In this document: positions 1 through 7,390 of the stretch, one piece after another | Numbering within the stretch: the first letter of the stretch is position 1 | Layout: every line of letters begins with the position of its first letter | NCBI GenBank assembly: GCA_003153655.1 | Contig: PMAK01000137.1 | Span: 15,943-30,084, forward strand | Reading direction: 5' to 3' | DNA: 14,142 bases | Source: Phycisphaerales bacterium | GTDB taxonomy: Bacteria; Planctomycetota; Phycisphaerae; Tepidisphaerales; Tepidisphaeraceae | Program-made: the position numbers and the translations under genes | Notes under the pieces: generated by a model | Seen by the model: the letters and a program-made list of their open reading frames with translations, nothing else | What the model was told of the DNA's origin: nothing | Databases searched by the model: none

Positions 1-1
1 G

Positions 2-51
2 TGGGAAAAAACAGGGGGGGGGCAGGCGCAGATTTTGCCGGTTTTTTCCCA
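2..51. terminator. Terminator-like inverted repeat at window edge
   Basis: A perfect 11-base inverted repeat is visible: TGGGAAAAAAC at 2-12 pairs with GTTTTTTCCCA at 41-51. Between the arms lie a run of nine G (14-22) and a smaller GGCA/TGCC stem (21-24 with 36-39). The arms carry the A6 and T6 tracts, so either strand would give a stem followed by U residues, as in a bidirectional intrinsic terminator. It lies just upstream of the exopolysaccharide cluster and could end a gene lying left of the window. The long loop makes this uncertain; it could also be a cruciform or binding site. Confidence 0.35.
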
Positions 52-261
52 ATATAAATGAGATTCAGGGGCTGATCCACGTCCTATAAGTTATTCAGGT
101 CCGATAACCGTTATAAAATGGGTAATCCATACAGATTGCCTAGATTGATTAAAACGGGTCTCGTTCGGGGCCAAATCGCTGCATAATTCCCCGCACGGGG
201 GTTCATCGCAAGTTATATATCCGCATTGGAACCTTTCGTGGGTCCTAGACCAGTCAAGTAA
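52..261 (+). promoter_or_regulatory. Probable promoter/leader region of the exopolysaccharide cluster
   Basis: This stretch is clearly more AT-rich than the genes that follow and contains no credible reading frame. ATTCAGG occurs twice in direct orientation at 63-69 and 93-99, 30 bases (about three helical turns) apart. A short inverted repeat ATAAC-C-GTTAT lies at 104-114, directly followed by TATAAA (112-117), which could be a -10 element, though no good -35 is seen. A small CCCC/GGGG hairpin sits at 189-200. I infer that the cluster promoter lies here but cannot place the start site. Confidence 0.3.
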
Positions 262-2442
262 GTGGGAGCAGAGAACATCTCAGATTTGAACAACAATTTC
301 CTTGCCAAGGCTCCATCGCAGGCGCTAATCGCGTCGGCTGGTGAGAAGCCTGAGCAGCCGATTGTCGGAGTAGTTTGGCGGCGAAGACATCTCGTAGGCG
401 TGTGCATGCTTGCAACGCTGACGCTTGCCGGAATCTACCTTTTAATAGCGCGCTCGAGTTATACGAGCACGGCCGAGGTCTACATCAATCAAGGCCAGGG
501 CCGCGGCGTTATCGGGCAGACTCCCAGTGATCTGGAACGCAGCGACGACTATCTGAATACACAGTGCGAGTTGATGACCTCGACTCCGATCCTGGCATTG
601 GCGCTGGCGGAGGACGGGATCAGCGGAATGGAAACGCTTCGCGGCATCGGCGACCCGATCGAATATCTCCAAAAGAACATCACCGCCGAAGTCGGAAAAA
701 AGAGCGAACTGATTTATGTCTCGCTTGAAGCGCACAACGCGGTGGATGCGTCCATTCTCGTGAACGCTGTTGTGCAGGCGTATGTGACTTACCAAACAAA
801 GATGCAGCACAGCACGTCAGCCGAGGTGCTGGAGATTTTGCAGAAGGAAGCATCACGTGACGAGCTGGCGATTGCGGTCAAGGACCGCGAACTGGCGACG
901 TTGCGGGATATGTTTGGCGAGACGGCATATGACAGCCCACAGAATAATCCGATCGTTCAACAGGAATCGGCGCTGTCCAACGCTTTGACGGCGACACGGC
1001 TCGACGCGGTCAACTCCAAGGCGGCGTACGACCAGGCACTCGCGATGGTCGGCAGCGATGAACAGAAGATGAAGGCCATCGAGGCGCCCGACGATGCGGG
1101 AGATCTTGTCGCGGCATCGGCGGCGGAGTTGGATTTGGTTAAGTCGGAAATCTTCCGCCTTGAGCAGCAACTGAAGGATCTCGAACGCACATACATGCCT
1201 GGGCATCCGGTAGTTGCGGAAGCCAAGGCACGGCTGAATCAATTGACGATTACTTATGTCCGCGCTCAACGGCAGCGCTGGCTGACCGCTAAGAGCCAGG
1301 AAGACGCGTTGCAGGCATCGTTCGATCAACAACACAACATGGTGTTGCAGCAGGCGACGCGCTCGGCGGATTTCGACCGGGTCAAGACCGAATTAAGCCG
1401 GATTGAAAAGGACCTGGATATCGTCGAGAGCCGGATCAACGAAGTGAGCCTCAATCAGGACGCGGGAAGTTTGAATATCAGCATTGCACAGCCGGCGGTT
1501 CCTTCGCCGAAGCCGAGTCATCCGTCGAAATTGCGGACGCTGGCCGGGGCTCTGTTTGCGGGATTGGCACTTGGTTGCGGCCTGGCAGTCTGGCGTGAGA
1601 GAGATGCGCTCGGTGCGCGGCATGGGAATCGGAACGCCGCTGGACTGGGCTCACCGGTCCTGGGCATGCTGCCGAACATGGACGGCCTGGGCGCGACGCT
1701 GGCGATGAAGGCGATGCAGACGCATCTTGATCCAGCCGGCGCCGTGGCGGAGGCCTCGCGAGGAATTGCGCATTCGGTTGCGGAACTGGGCCTGGATGAC
1801 GACGGCGGCCGCACGCTGCTGGTTGCCAGCATGAACCCGCTTGATGGGCGAACAACGGTTGCAACGAATCTGGCCCTGGCGATGGCGCAGGGCGGGATGA
1901 AGGTGCTGCTGGTGGATGCGAACAATCGCTCGCCGCGACTGCATCATATTTTCAAGCTTGAGAATCAATTCGGCCTGTTTGATGTTTTGTCGGGACGAAC
2001 GGCGGATCAGCCGGCGATCAACGCGACAGGCGTTGAAAACCTGGATGTGCTGCCATGCGGCAAGGCCCCGGCGAATGCGGCTGAACTTTTGAACAACGAA
2101 GCGCTGGCGGACATTCTTGGGGAACTGTCGGATCGATATGACCGGGTGATCATTGATTCGCCGGCCCTGAGCCGCGGAGTGGAAGCAAGGATTTTGGCCG
2201 CGAATTGTGCGACGGCGATTCTTGTGACCGCGGCGCGGCCGACGGCCCGGCGCCAGATCGAGCAGGGATTGCGGCTCCTCAGGAGCGTGGGCTCCAATGT
2301 CCTGGGATTAGTGATCAATGAGCCGGGTCCGAGCGAGCCACTACAAACGATGGGCGGCAGCCGCGAAACGATGAGAAGTTCGCTGTCGCGGGAACAGGCT
2401 CGAGCATTTCGACCGGTATTGACGACCGGGGACGACGAATAA
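262..2442 (+). CDS. Wzz-type polysaccharide co-polymerase fused to a degenerate BY-kinase domain
   Basis: Inner-membrane chain-length and export control protein of exopolysaccharide synthesis (PCP-2a, Wzc/GumC-EpsG style), 726 residues. Seen: a cytoplasmic N-terminus, TM1 at about 44-63, a Wzz domain, a long periplasmic coiled coil with a GNVR-like YMPGHP motif at 311-316, a proline-rich stretch (411-421), TM2 at about 426-444, then a P-loop domain. That domain has a Walker A-like segment at 524-532 ending DGRTT, Walker A' VLLVDA at 548-553 and Walker B VIIDSP at 629-634. Odd points: the Walker A Lys is Arg530, the EX2RX2R oligomerisation motif reads E497, R500, A503, and there is no tyrosine after Y626, so the usual C-terminal Tyr cluster is absent. 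The start is a GTG with no strong Shine-Dalgarno sequence; the next ATG (406) would cut into TM1, so GTG is preferred. It is the first gene of the cluster. Function in length control is likely; kinase activity is doubtful. Confidence 0.88.
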   Translation: MGAENISDLNNNFLAKAPSQALIASAGEKPEQPIVGVVWRRRHLVGVCMLATLTLAGIYLLIARSSYTSTAEVYINQGQGRGVIGQTPSDLERSDDYLNTQCELMTSTPILALALAEDGISGMETLRGIGDPIEYLQKNITAEVGKKSELIYVSLEAHNAVDASILVNAVVQAYVTYQTKMQHSTSAEVLEILQKEASRDELAIAVKDRELATLRDMFGETAYDSPQNNPIVQQESALSNALTATRLDAVNSKAAYDQALAMVGSDEQKMKAIEAPDDAGDLVAASAAELDLVKSEIFRLEQQLKDLERTYMPGHPVVAEAKARLNQLTITYVRAQRQRWLTAKSQEDALQASFDQQHNMVLQQATRSADFDRVKTELSRIEKDLDIVESRINEVSLNQDAGSLNISIAQPAVPSPKPSHPSKLRTLAGALFAGLALGCGLAVWRERDALGARHGNRNAAGLGSPVLGMLPNMDGLGATLAMKAMQTHLDPAGAVAEASRGIAHSVAELGLDDDGGRTLLVASMNPLDGRTTVATNLALAMAQGGMKVLLVDANNRSPRLHHIFKLENQFGLFDVLSGRTADQPAINATGVENLDVLPCGKAPANAAELLNNEALADILGELSDRYDRVIIDSPALSRGVEARILAANCATAILVTAARPTARRQIEQGLRLLRSVGSNVLGLVINEPGPSEPLQTMGGSRETMRSSLSREQARAFRPVLTTGDDE

Positions 2443-2613
2443 GGCCGGAGTGAGACGCAGAAATTTAGTCCGATACCGCGGGCGCAAAACGCCAGTGGGA
2501 TCGTGCTGCCGCTATCCGAGCGCCGGCAACGAAGGGGAATACGTTATTCCCGGATGTGTGCCAGACAGTGAAGCTCGTGGGTGAGAGTTGTTTCGTAAGG
2601 AGAGGAAGTTGCA
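2443..2613 (+). promoter_or_regulatory. Intergenic leader with a 17-base palindrome and a strong RBS
   Basis: This 171-base gap splits the Wzz gene from the rest of the cluster. It holds a perfect inverted repeat GGGAATA-CGT-TATTCCC (2535-2551) that could be an operator or a hairpin, and a smaller hairpin GGCG-CAAAA-CGCC (2481-2493). AGGAGAGG at 2598-2605 is a near-ideal Shine-Dalgarno sequence 8 bases before the ATG at 2614, the best one in the window. I infer possible internal regulation or a second promoter here; no convincing -35/-10 pair is seen. Confidence 0.4.
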
Positions 2614-3837
2614 ATGATTGCACAAGAAAGCGCCGCGGTTAGCGTGGTGCAGGAATCATTTTTGAAGCCCCCGCTGGAATCTTTGGATTTTATCCGGATT
2701 CCCGCGCAGTTCGGCGCCGTTCGCGCCAAGCCGCGGCCCATTCAAAAAATCAAGGATCTTCACACGCGGCTGGATATCGACGCGATCCTGCATCGGGAAT
2801 GCTCGCGTTGCGAGCGTAACGGGCAGGAATTTTCACTGGTGATCATTTCCGCCACTGAGAACGGCGCGCGGAAGCACCTGCATCGCGTCGGGCGATTGCT
2901 TTGCCGGCGGGCGCGTGCGACCGACGAAATCGGATGGTTTGACACGCAGCGGCTGTGCGTTGTTCTGCCGGATACATCCGGGGACGGCGCGATGGCGTTT
3001 GTCCGGCATTTTATTGAAGCGGCCAATCACCGCGGATTGTCGCCGCTGTGCAACCTTCTGAGCTATCGAGGCCAGACGCACAGTGACAATGAAAAGATGA
3101 GCGTAGCGCAGTTCTCAAAGGGAATCGAAGAGGCGGGAGAAGACCTCGGCCCCGATGCGCGATTTGGCAAAACCCGCGCCGCGCGCAATTCCGCGCTGCA
3201 GCTGCATAGCGCCGGCGATGTGGCCGGCCTTTTGGTTCGTCCGCTTCCGGCGTGGAAGCGGCTGATTGATATTACGGTCGGGTGCATCGGCCTCACGCTG
3301 GCCATGCCAGTCATGGTGGCGGTGGCGCTGGCGATCAAGGCGTCGGGCCCCGGGCCGATTCTGTTCAAGCAAAAGCGATCGGGTCTCGGCGGCAAGCCGT
3401 TCACGATTTATAAGTTCCGGACGATGATCGTTGACGCGGAAGCCAAAAAGGCACAGCTTCGTCACAAGAGCGAGCAGGACGGGCCGGCATTCAAGATCAA
3501 GCATGATCCGCGCATTACGCGGGTCGGACGGATCCTGCGTGAAACCAGCCTGGATGAGATTCCGCAGCTGATTAACGTGCTCAAGGGCGATATGTCGCTC
3601 GTCGGTCCCCGGCCATTGCCGGTGGAAGAGAGCAATCTTTGCGCGACCTGGCACCGGCGCCGGCTGGATGTCACGCCGGGGCTGACCTGCATCTGGCAGA
3701 TTCACGGACGTTCCAGCGTGACTTTTGCTGAATGGATCCGGATGGATCGGCGATACATCCGGGCATTATCGATCTGGCAGGATATTAAGCTGATCTTGCT
3801 GACGGTTCCTTCAGTCCTGGCGCGGCGAGGTCGATAG
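2614..3837 (+). CDS. Polyprenyl-phosphate sugar-1-phosphate transferase with degenerate GGDEF-like N-domain
   Basis: Initiating transferase of exopolysaccharide repeat-unit assembly: it would move a hexose-1-phosphate from a nucleotide sugar onto undecaprenyl phosphate at the inner leaflet (bacterial sugar transferase family, PF02397; WbaP/PglC type). Seen in the C-terminal 200 residues: KRLID at 215-219, a membrane helix with Pro232, GP and FKQKR (251-255), YKFRTM (266-271), the catalytic Asp-Glu pair D314-E315 in [14 protein letters not shown] (329-334), then PGLTCIWQ, where family members usually have Gly for the Cys. The usual N-terminal four-helix membrane domain is missing. Instead residues about 45-155 are soluble and read like a GGDEF fold: [11 protein letters not shown] near 68-78, then [11 protein letters not shown] around 104-114 where the GGDEF signature should be, then [11 protein letters not shown]. 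The signature is lost, so no cyclase activity is expected; a sensory or scaffolding role is inference. Sugar specificity cannot be read from the sequence. Confidence 0.93.
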   Translation: MIAQESAAVSVVQESFLKPPLESLDFIRIPAQFGAVRAKPRPIQKIKDLHTRLDIDAILHRECSRCERNGQEFSLVIISATENGARKHLHRVGRLLCRRARATDEIGWFDTQRLCVVLPDTSGDGAMAFVRHFIEAANHRGLSPLCNLLSYRGQTHSDNEKMSVAQFSKGIEEAGEDLGPDARFGKTRAARNSALQLHSAGDVAGLLVRPLPAWKRLIDITVGCIGLTLAMPVMVAVALAIKASGPGPILFKQKRSGLGGKPFTIYKFRTMIVDAEAKKAQLRHKSEQDGPAFKIKHDPRITRVGRILRETSLDEIPQLINVLKGDMSLVGPRPLPVEESNLCATWHRRRLDVTPGLTCIWQIHGRSSVTFAEWIRMDRRYIRALSIWQDIKLILLTVPSVLARRGR

Positions 3838-3886
3838 CCTTAATTGACGCGCATTGGCTTTCCCAGTTTGTAATTTGGGTGTGTAT

Positions 3887-4699
3887 ATGTCGAGCAGTAC
3901 CTTATTCCATTGGCCGAAGAAGAAAAACATCTTCGGCGTTGATGTCAGTGTCACGTCTTATCAAGAAGTGGTTGACGCGGTGATCGGCGCGGCACAGGCC
4001 GGCCGGGGCGGCGTGGCGACCTTTCTGGCGGTGCATGGCATCGTCAGCGCGGCTACCGATCCGGAGTATGGCAAGCGAGTGAATGCCTGCCAGATCGTTG
4101 GCCCCGACGGACAACCGGTGCGCTGGGCGCTGAATTACTTTCACAAGGCCGGATTGACCGACCGGGTCTATGGGCCGGAAGTAACGCGGCTGGTATGCGA
4201 GCGGTGCGCGGAACTGGGATTGAGCATATTTCTTTGCGGGAGCACGCCGCAAGTTTTGGCGCTGCTTGCGTCGAACCTTCGGGCAATGTTTCCGGGATTG
4301 AAGATCGCGGGAGTGGAATCGCCCCCCTTCCGTCCATTGACCGCGTCTGAAAACGATGAGTTGTGTGAACGGATCAACCAGAGCGGCGCGGCGGTGGCGT
4401 TCATCGGGCTTGGCGTTCCGCGACAGGAAATCTTCGCGGACAACAATCGAAATAAGATCAAAGCGGTTCAGCTTTGTGTCGGTGCGGCATTTGATTTCCA
4501 TGCGGGCAACAAACGCACGGCGCCGGCGATAATGCAGCGCTTTGGGTTGGAATGGCTATTTCGTCTGAGCCAGGAGCCGCAGCGGCTTTGGAAGCGGTAT
4601 CTGGTCACGAACAGCATTTTCATTGGACTGTTCATCCTCCACGCGTTCAAACGGATTGGACGGCGGCGACGGCTTGCGGTGCAGGGGGCCGGAGCATGA
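3887..4699 (+). CDS. WecG/TagA/CpsF family glycosyltransferase (GT26)
   Basis: Cytosolic, membrane-associated glycosyltransferase that would add the second sugar (often a ManNAc-type residue in characterised members) to the lipid-linked precursor. About 270 residues, normal for the family. Seen: IVGPDGQPV with the conserved Asp74 corresponding to the catalytic Asp of TagA, RVYGPEV, a Rossmann-like IFLCGSTPQ, IGLGVPRQE (173-181), GAAFDFHAGNKRTAP, and the C-terminal signature LEWLFRLSQEPQRLWKRY (221-238), which in TagA belongs to the membrane-targeting appendage. The reading frame is open from a TTG at 3854, but the ATG at 3887 gives the usual N-terminus and is preferred, though its Shine-Dalgarno is weak. 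It follows the sugar transferase by 49 bases and its stop overlaps the next start (ATGA). Assignment to family is firm; the sugar donor is unknown. Confidence 0.92.
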   Translation: MSSSTLFHWPKKKNIFGVDVSVTSYQEVVDAVIGAAQAGRGGVATFLAVHGIVSAATDPEYGKRVNACQIVGPDGQPVRWALNYFHKAGLTDRVYGPEVTRLVCERCAELGLSIFLCGSTPQVLALLASNLRAMFPGLKIAGVESPPFRPLTASENDELCERINQSGAAVAFIGLGVPRQEIFADNNRNKIKAVQLCVGAAFDFHAGNKRTAPAIMQRFGLEWLFRLSQEPQRLWKRYLVTNSIFIGLFILHAFKRIGRRRRLAVQGAGA

Positions 4700-6018
4700 C
4701 GATGGCGCTGGACTGTGAACCGGCAGTCAGCCGCCCGCGATCGACGGGCGGCATATTTCGCAAAGGATTCTGGGCCGTGGCGGACCAGGGCCTTTTCGCC
4801 GGGTCAAACTGCGTCGTCAACGTGATGCTGGCGCGGTGGCTTTCGCCGATGGAATATGGCGCGTTCGCGACGGCGTTCGCGGCGTTTTTGGCGCTGGGCG
4901 TCATCCACACATCATTACTCACGGAACCCATGCTGGTCTTTGCGCCGGAGCGGTTCCGGGGTCGTCACAAGCCCTATTTCGGGGCACTCATTCACGGGCA
5001 TCTCGTAGTGTCACTGGGCGCATCGGCGATCCTTGTCGCCGTCGGGTGGTATCTCGGGCTGCACGGGCAGATGGATTTGGCGCGGGCGATGTACTGGTTC
5101 GCGGCCGCGGGACCGTTCATTTTGTTTCTGTGGCTCATGCGGCGTATGTGCTATGGGCAATTCAATCCAAAGCGAGCAGCCATCGGCGGGGTTGGATATC
5201 TCGTGCTGATGATGTCAGCGCTGGCGATTGTTCATCAGGTTGGAACGCTGACGATCGGGACAGCGCTGACGATGATCGGCGGCAGCAGCTTGATCGCGGG
5301 AATCGGGCTGGGCATCGGGCAGGTCGAGATGCGACCGACTGAGCCGATCATGCGCGATGTGATTGCCGAGCATCTTCGTTATGGACGCTGGGCGACGGCG
5401 ACGCAGATTCTGGGATTCATCCCGGGAAATATCTATTACTTTTTGCTGCCGACGATGGCGACGCTGGAGCAGTCTGGTGCGCTGAGGGCAATGACGAACC
5501 TCTTCATGCCGCTCTTGCAGGCGAGCGCGGCGCTTTGCCTGCTGCTGCTGCCGGCATTTGTGCGGATGCAGGGAACGGCCGAGGGAAAGCGGCTGCATCG
5601 TCTGTCGCTGATGGTGCTGGCGGGCGGCCCGGTTCTTTACTGGCTGGTGCTGGGAATTTTCAGCCATCAGGTTGTCAGCCTCGTCTATGGGGGCAAATAC
5701 CAGTCCTATTCGGGATTGATCTGGATTCTGGGGTTGCAGCCGATTATCGCGGGAATGTGCGGCGTGTATGGGTCGCTGCTTCGGGCGCAGCAGAAGATGA
5801 ACGCGGTATTCTGGGGCGGAGTGGTTGCGGCGGCGGGCGCGGTGACGTTCGGAATCGCGATGACCCACTATTTTGGGCTTGCGGGCGTTTGCTGGAGCAT
5901 TGTCATCACGTACGCCCTGCATCACATCACGCTGTGGTTATTCAGCCGAAGCATGTCGCACGGTCGCACGGAATTGACGGAGCCGGAATTGGCGGGGCAA
6001 TTATCTGACGCGGCTTAG
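4696..6018 (+). CDS. Wzx-like polysaccharide flippase (MOP/MVF superfamily)
   Basis: Multi-pass inner-membrane protein of about 440 residues, expected to flip the undecaprenyl-diphosphate-linked repeat unit to the periplasmic side. Seen: the N-terminal signature of this group (GFWAVADQGLFAGSN followed by LARWLSPMEYGAF), about 12 hydrophobic segments spread over the whole length, few charged residues inside them, and a short hydrophilic C-terminus. Start choice: ATG 4696 overlaps the upstream stop as ATGA, and ATG 4702 is two codons on with GGAG at 4691-4694 at better spacing (7 bases), so 4702 is a real alternative. The frame is open to 4552 within the previous gene, but that extension is a shadow. 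Translational coupling to the GT26 gene is likely. Flippases of this kind diverge strongly, so substrate cannot be told; the family call is good. Confidence 0.88.
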   Translation: MTMALDCEPAVSRPRSTGGIFRKGFWAVADQGLFAGSNCVVNVMLARWLSPMEYGAFATAFAAFLALGVIHTSLLTEPMLVFAPERFRGRHKPYFGALIHGHLVVSLGASAILVAVGWYLGLHGQMDLARAMYWFAAAGPFILFLWLMRRMCYGQFNPKRAAIGGVGYLVLMMSALAIVHQVGTLTIGTALTMIGGSSLIAGIGLGIGQVEMRPTEPIMRDVIAEHLRYGRWATATQILGFIPGNIYYFLLPTMATLEQSGALRAMTNLFMPLLQASAALCLLLLPAFVRMQGTAEGKRLHRLSLMVLAGGPVLYWLVLGIFSHQVVSLVYGGKYQSYSGLIWILGLQPIIAGMCGVYGSLLRAQQKMNAVFWGGVVAAAGAVTFGIAMTHYFGLAGVCWSIVITYALHHITLWLFSRSMSHGRTELTEPELAGQLSDAA

Positions 6019-6079
6019 GGAGTTGCCGCCGCGGGACATTGCGCGGATCAAGTGCCAGGAAAATCGTTGGGGCAAACGT

Positions 6080-7390
6080 ATGATGTCGATGTTTCTGGAA
6101 AAAGTCTCGACGTGGATGACCTCGATGGTCGCCGCGGCGGCGCATGTTGGACCGGCGATCCGCTGGCGCCGCAGGCATTCCGCGCGCCAGGTTTCGCCCA
6201 AATGCCCCGGGGCTTTGCGGGTGCTTTTTCTGCACCGGGATCTGCCGTTTCACGGAGGCGTGCCGCGATGCCTGCTTTATCTGGCGCGGGCGTCGGATCG
6301 GCTGCGGCTGGAATTTCACGTCGCCAGCTTCGAGGAGCCTTCGCAGGCGATGGTGGAGGCTTTTGGCTCGTTGCACATCGAGCCCCGGTGCATCGGAGAC
6401 AAAGGATATCTGTCACCGGCGCAGCGGCTTGGCTGGCTGGTTGAGGAGCGGTCAATCGATATTGTCGTAGCGACGACGTTTAAGGCGTACCTCTGCGCGA
6501 AATGGGCGACGCGCGGACGGAACGTGGGCGTGGTCTTCTGGGTGCACGCGATCAGGGGAACGCTGCAGGGGCCGTTTCGCCCGGCTATCACCCGGTTCCT
6601 GAGCAAGGATGATCCGATGATGTTTGTCTCGCAAGCGGTGCGGGATGCGCATTATCCGAGCGGGCATCGGGCGCCGGGTGAAGTGATTTACAATGGCGTC
6701 GAGGACGTCGCCGGTGATCCGCAGTACCGGCCATATGGACAGGAGATGCGGCAATCGGTTGGTCTTCCGGCGCGGGGACTGGTGCTGACGTATATCGCGG
6801 AATTTATTCCGTGGAAGGATCATGCGACGCTGATCAGCGCGATGCACGAGCTATCGCGGCGGAATGTGGATGTGCAATTGCTCCTGATCGGGCAGGGACG
6901 GGGGATGGATTCGGCGCGGAGGCTGGCCGCGGCGGGGCCGGCGGAATCGCGAATTCATTTTCTGGGCGCGAGATCGGATGTTCGCCAGCTTCTGGGATTG
7001 GCCGATATTTACGTTCACCCCGGCCGCGCGGAAGGATTCGGCCTGGCGGTGGTGGAAGCCATGCTGGCAAAATGCGCGGTGGTCGCGGCGCGTGAAGGGG
7101 CGATGGTGGAATTGATCGAATCGGGCCGGACCGGGCTGCTTTTCGAGGCAGGTAAGCCGCATCAGTTTGCCGACGCGATCGTTGAACTGGCAAATGATCC
7201 GGAGCGCGCCCGCCAAATGGGGATTGCGGCGCGGGCGGCATGCATTGAACGATTCGACATCGATCACTTTGCCGATGGGGTATCCAAATTTCTTGAGGAA
7301 TGCTTTCCATCGGCGGTGCGGAGACGGCGGGATGAGACGCAACTGCCCCAGCGCGTGGCGGAGATCCAGCCGGCGGAAGTGGAGAGATGA
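6080..7390 (+). CDS. GT4 family glycosyltransferase
   Basis: Retaining GT-B glycosyltransferase of family GT4, about 436 residues, expected to add a sugar to the growing repeat unit at the cytosolic face. Seen: an N-terminal Rossmann domain starting LRVLFLHRDLPFHGGVPR, with the GG loop typical of the acceptor domain; IYNGVE in the inter-domain region; a donor domain with YIAEFIPWKDH, LLLIGQG, and the E-x7-E element AEGFGLAVVEAM (E318 and E326). The frame is open from a TTG at 6023 whose purine-rich stretch sits too close to be used; ATG 6080 (or 6083/6089) is preferred, with GGGG a few bases upstream. A short basic and hydrophobic N-terminal extension of about 45 residues precedes the GT-B fold and may help membrane association. 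It follows the flippase by 61 bases and overlaps the next gene by ATGA. Sugar unknown. Confidence 0.91.
   Translation: MMSMFLEKVSTWMTSMVAAAAHVGPAIRWRRRHSARQVSPKCPGALRVLFLHRDLPFHGGVPRCLLYLARASDRLRLEFHVASFEEPSQAMVEAFGSLHIEPRCIGDKGYLSPAQRLGWLVEERSIDIVVATTFKAYLCAKWATRGRNVGVVFWVHAIRGTLQGPFRPAITRFLSKDDPMMFVSQAVRDAHYPSGHRAPGEVIYNGVEDVAGDPQYRPYGQEMRQSVGLPARGLVLTYIAEFIPWKDHATLISAMHELSRRNVDVQLLLIGQGRGMDSARRLAAAGPAESRIHFLGARSDVRQLLGLADIYVHPGRAEGFGLAVVEAMLAKCAVVAAREGAMVELIESGRTGLLFEAGKPHQFADAIVELANDPERARQMGIAARAACIERFDIDHFADGVSKFLEECFPSAVRRRRDETQLPQRVAEIQPAEVER

Noticed and set aside
3854..3886. Upstream TTG start for the GT26 gene
   Set aside because: It adds eleven residues not matching the family N-terminus and has no ribosome binding site; the ATG at 3887 fits better.
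5215..5925. Long minus-strand open frame of 236 codons inside the flippase gene
   Set aside because: Its translation is Arg/His/Gln-rich and low in hydrophobic residues, as expected of a shadow of a GC-rich gene; the plus-strand frame has clear membrane protein features.
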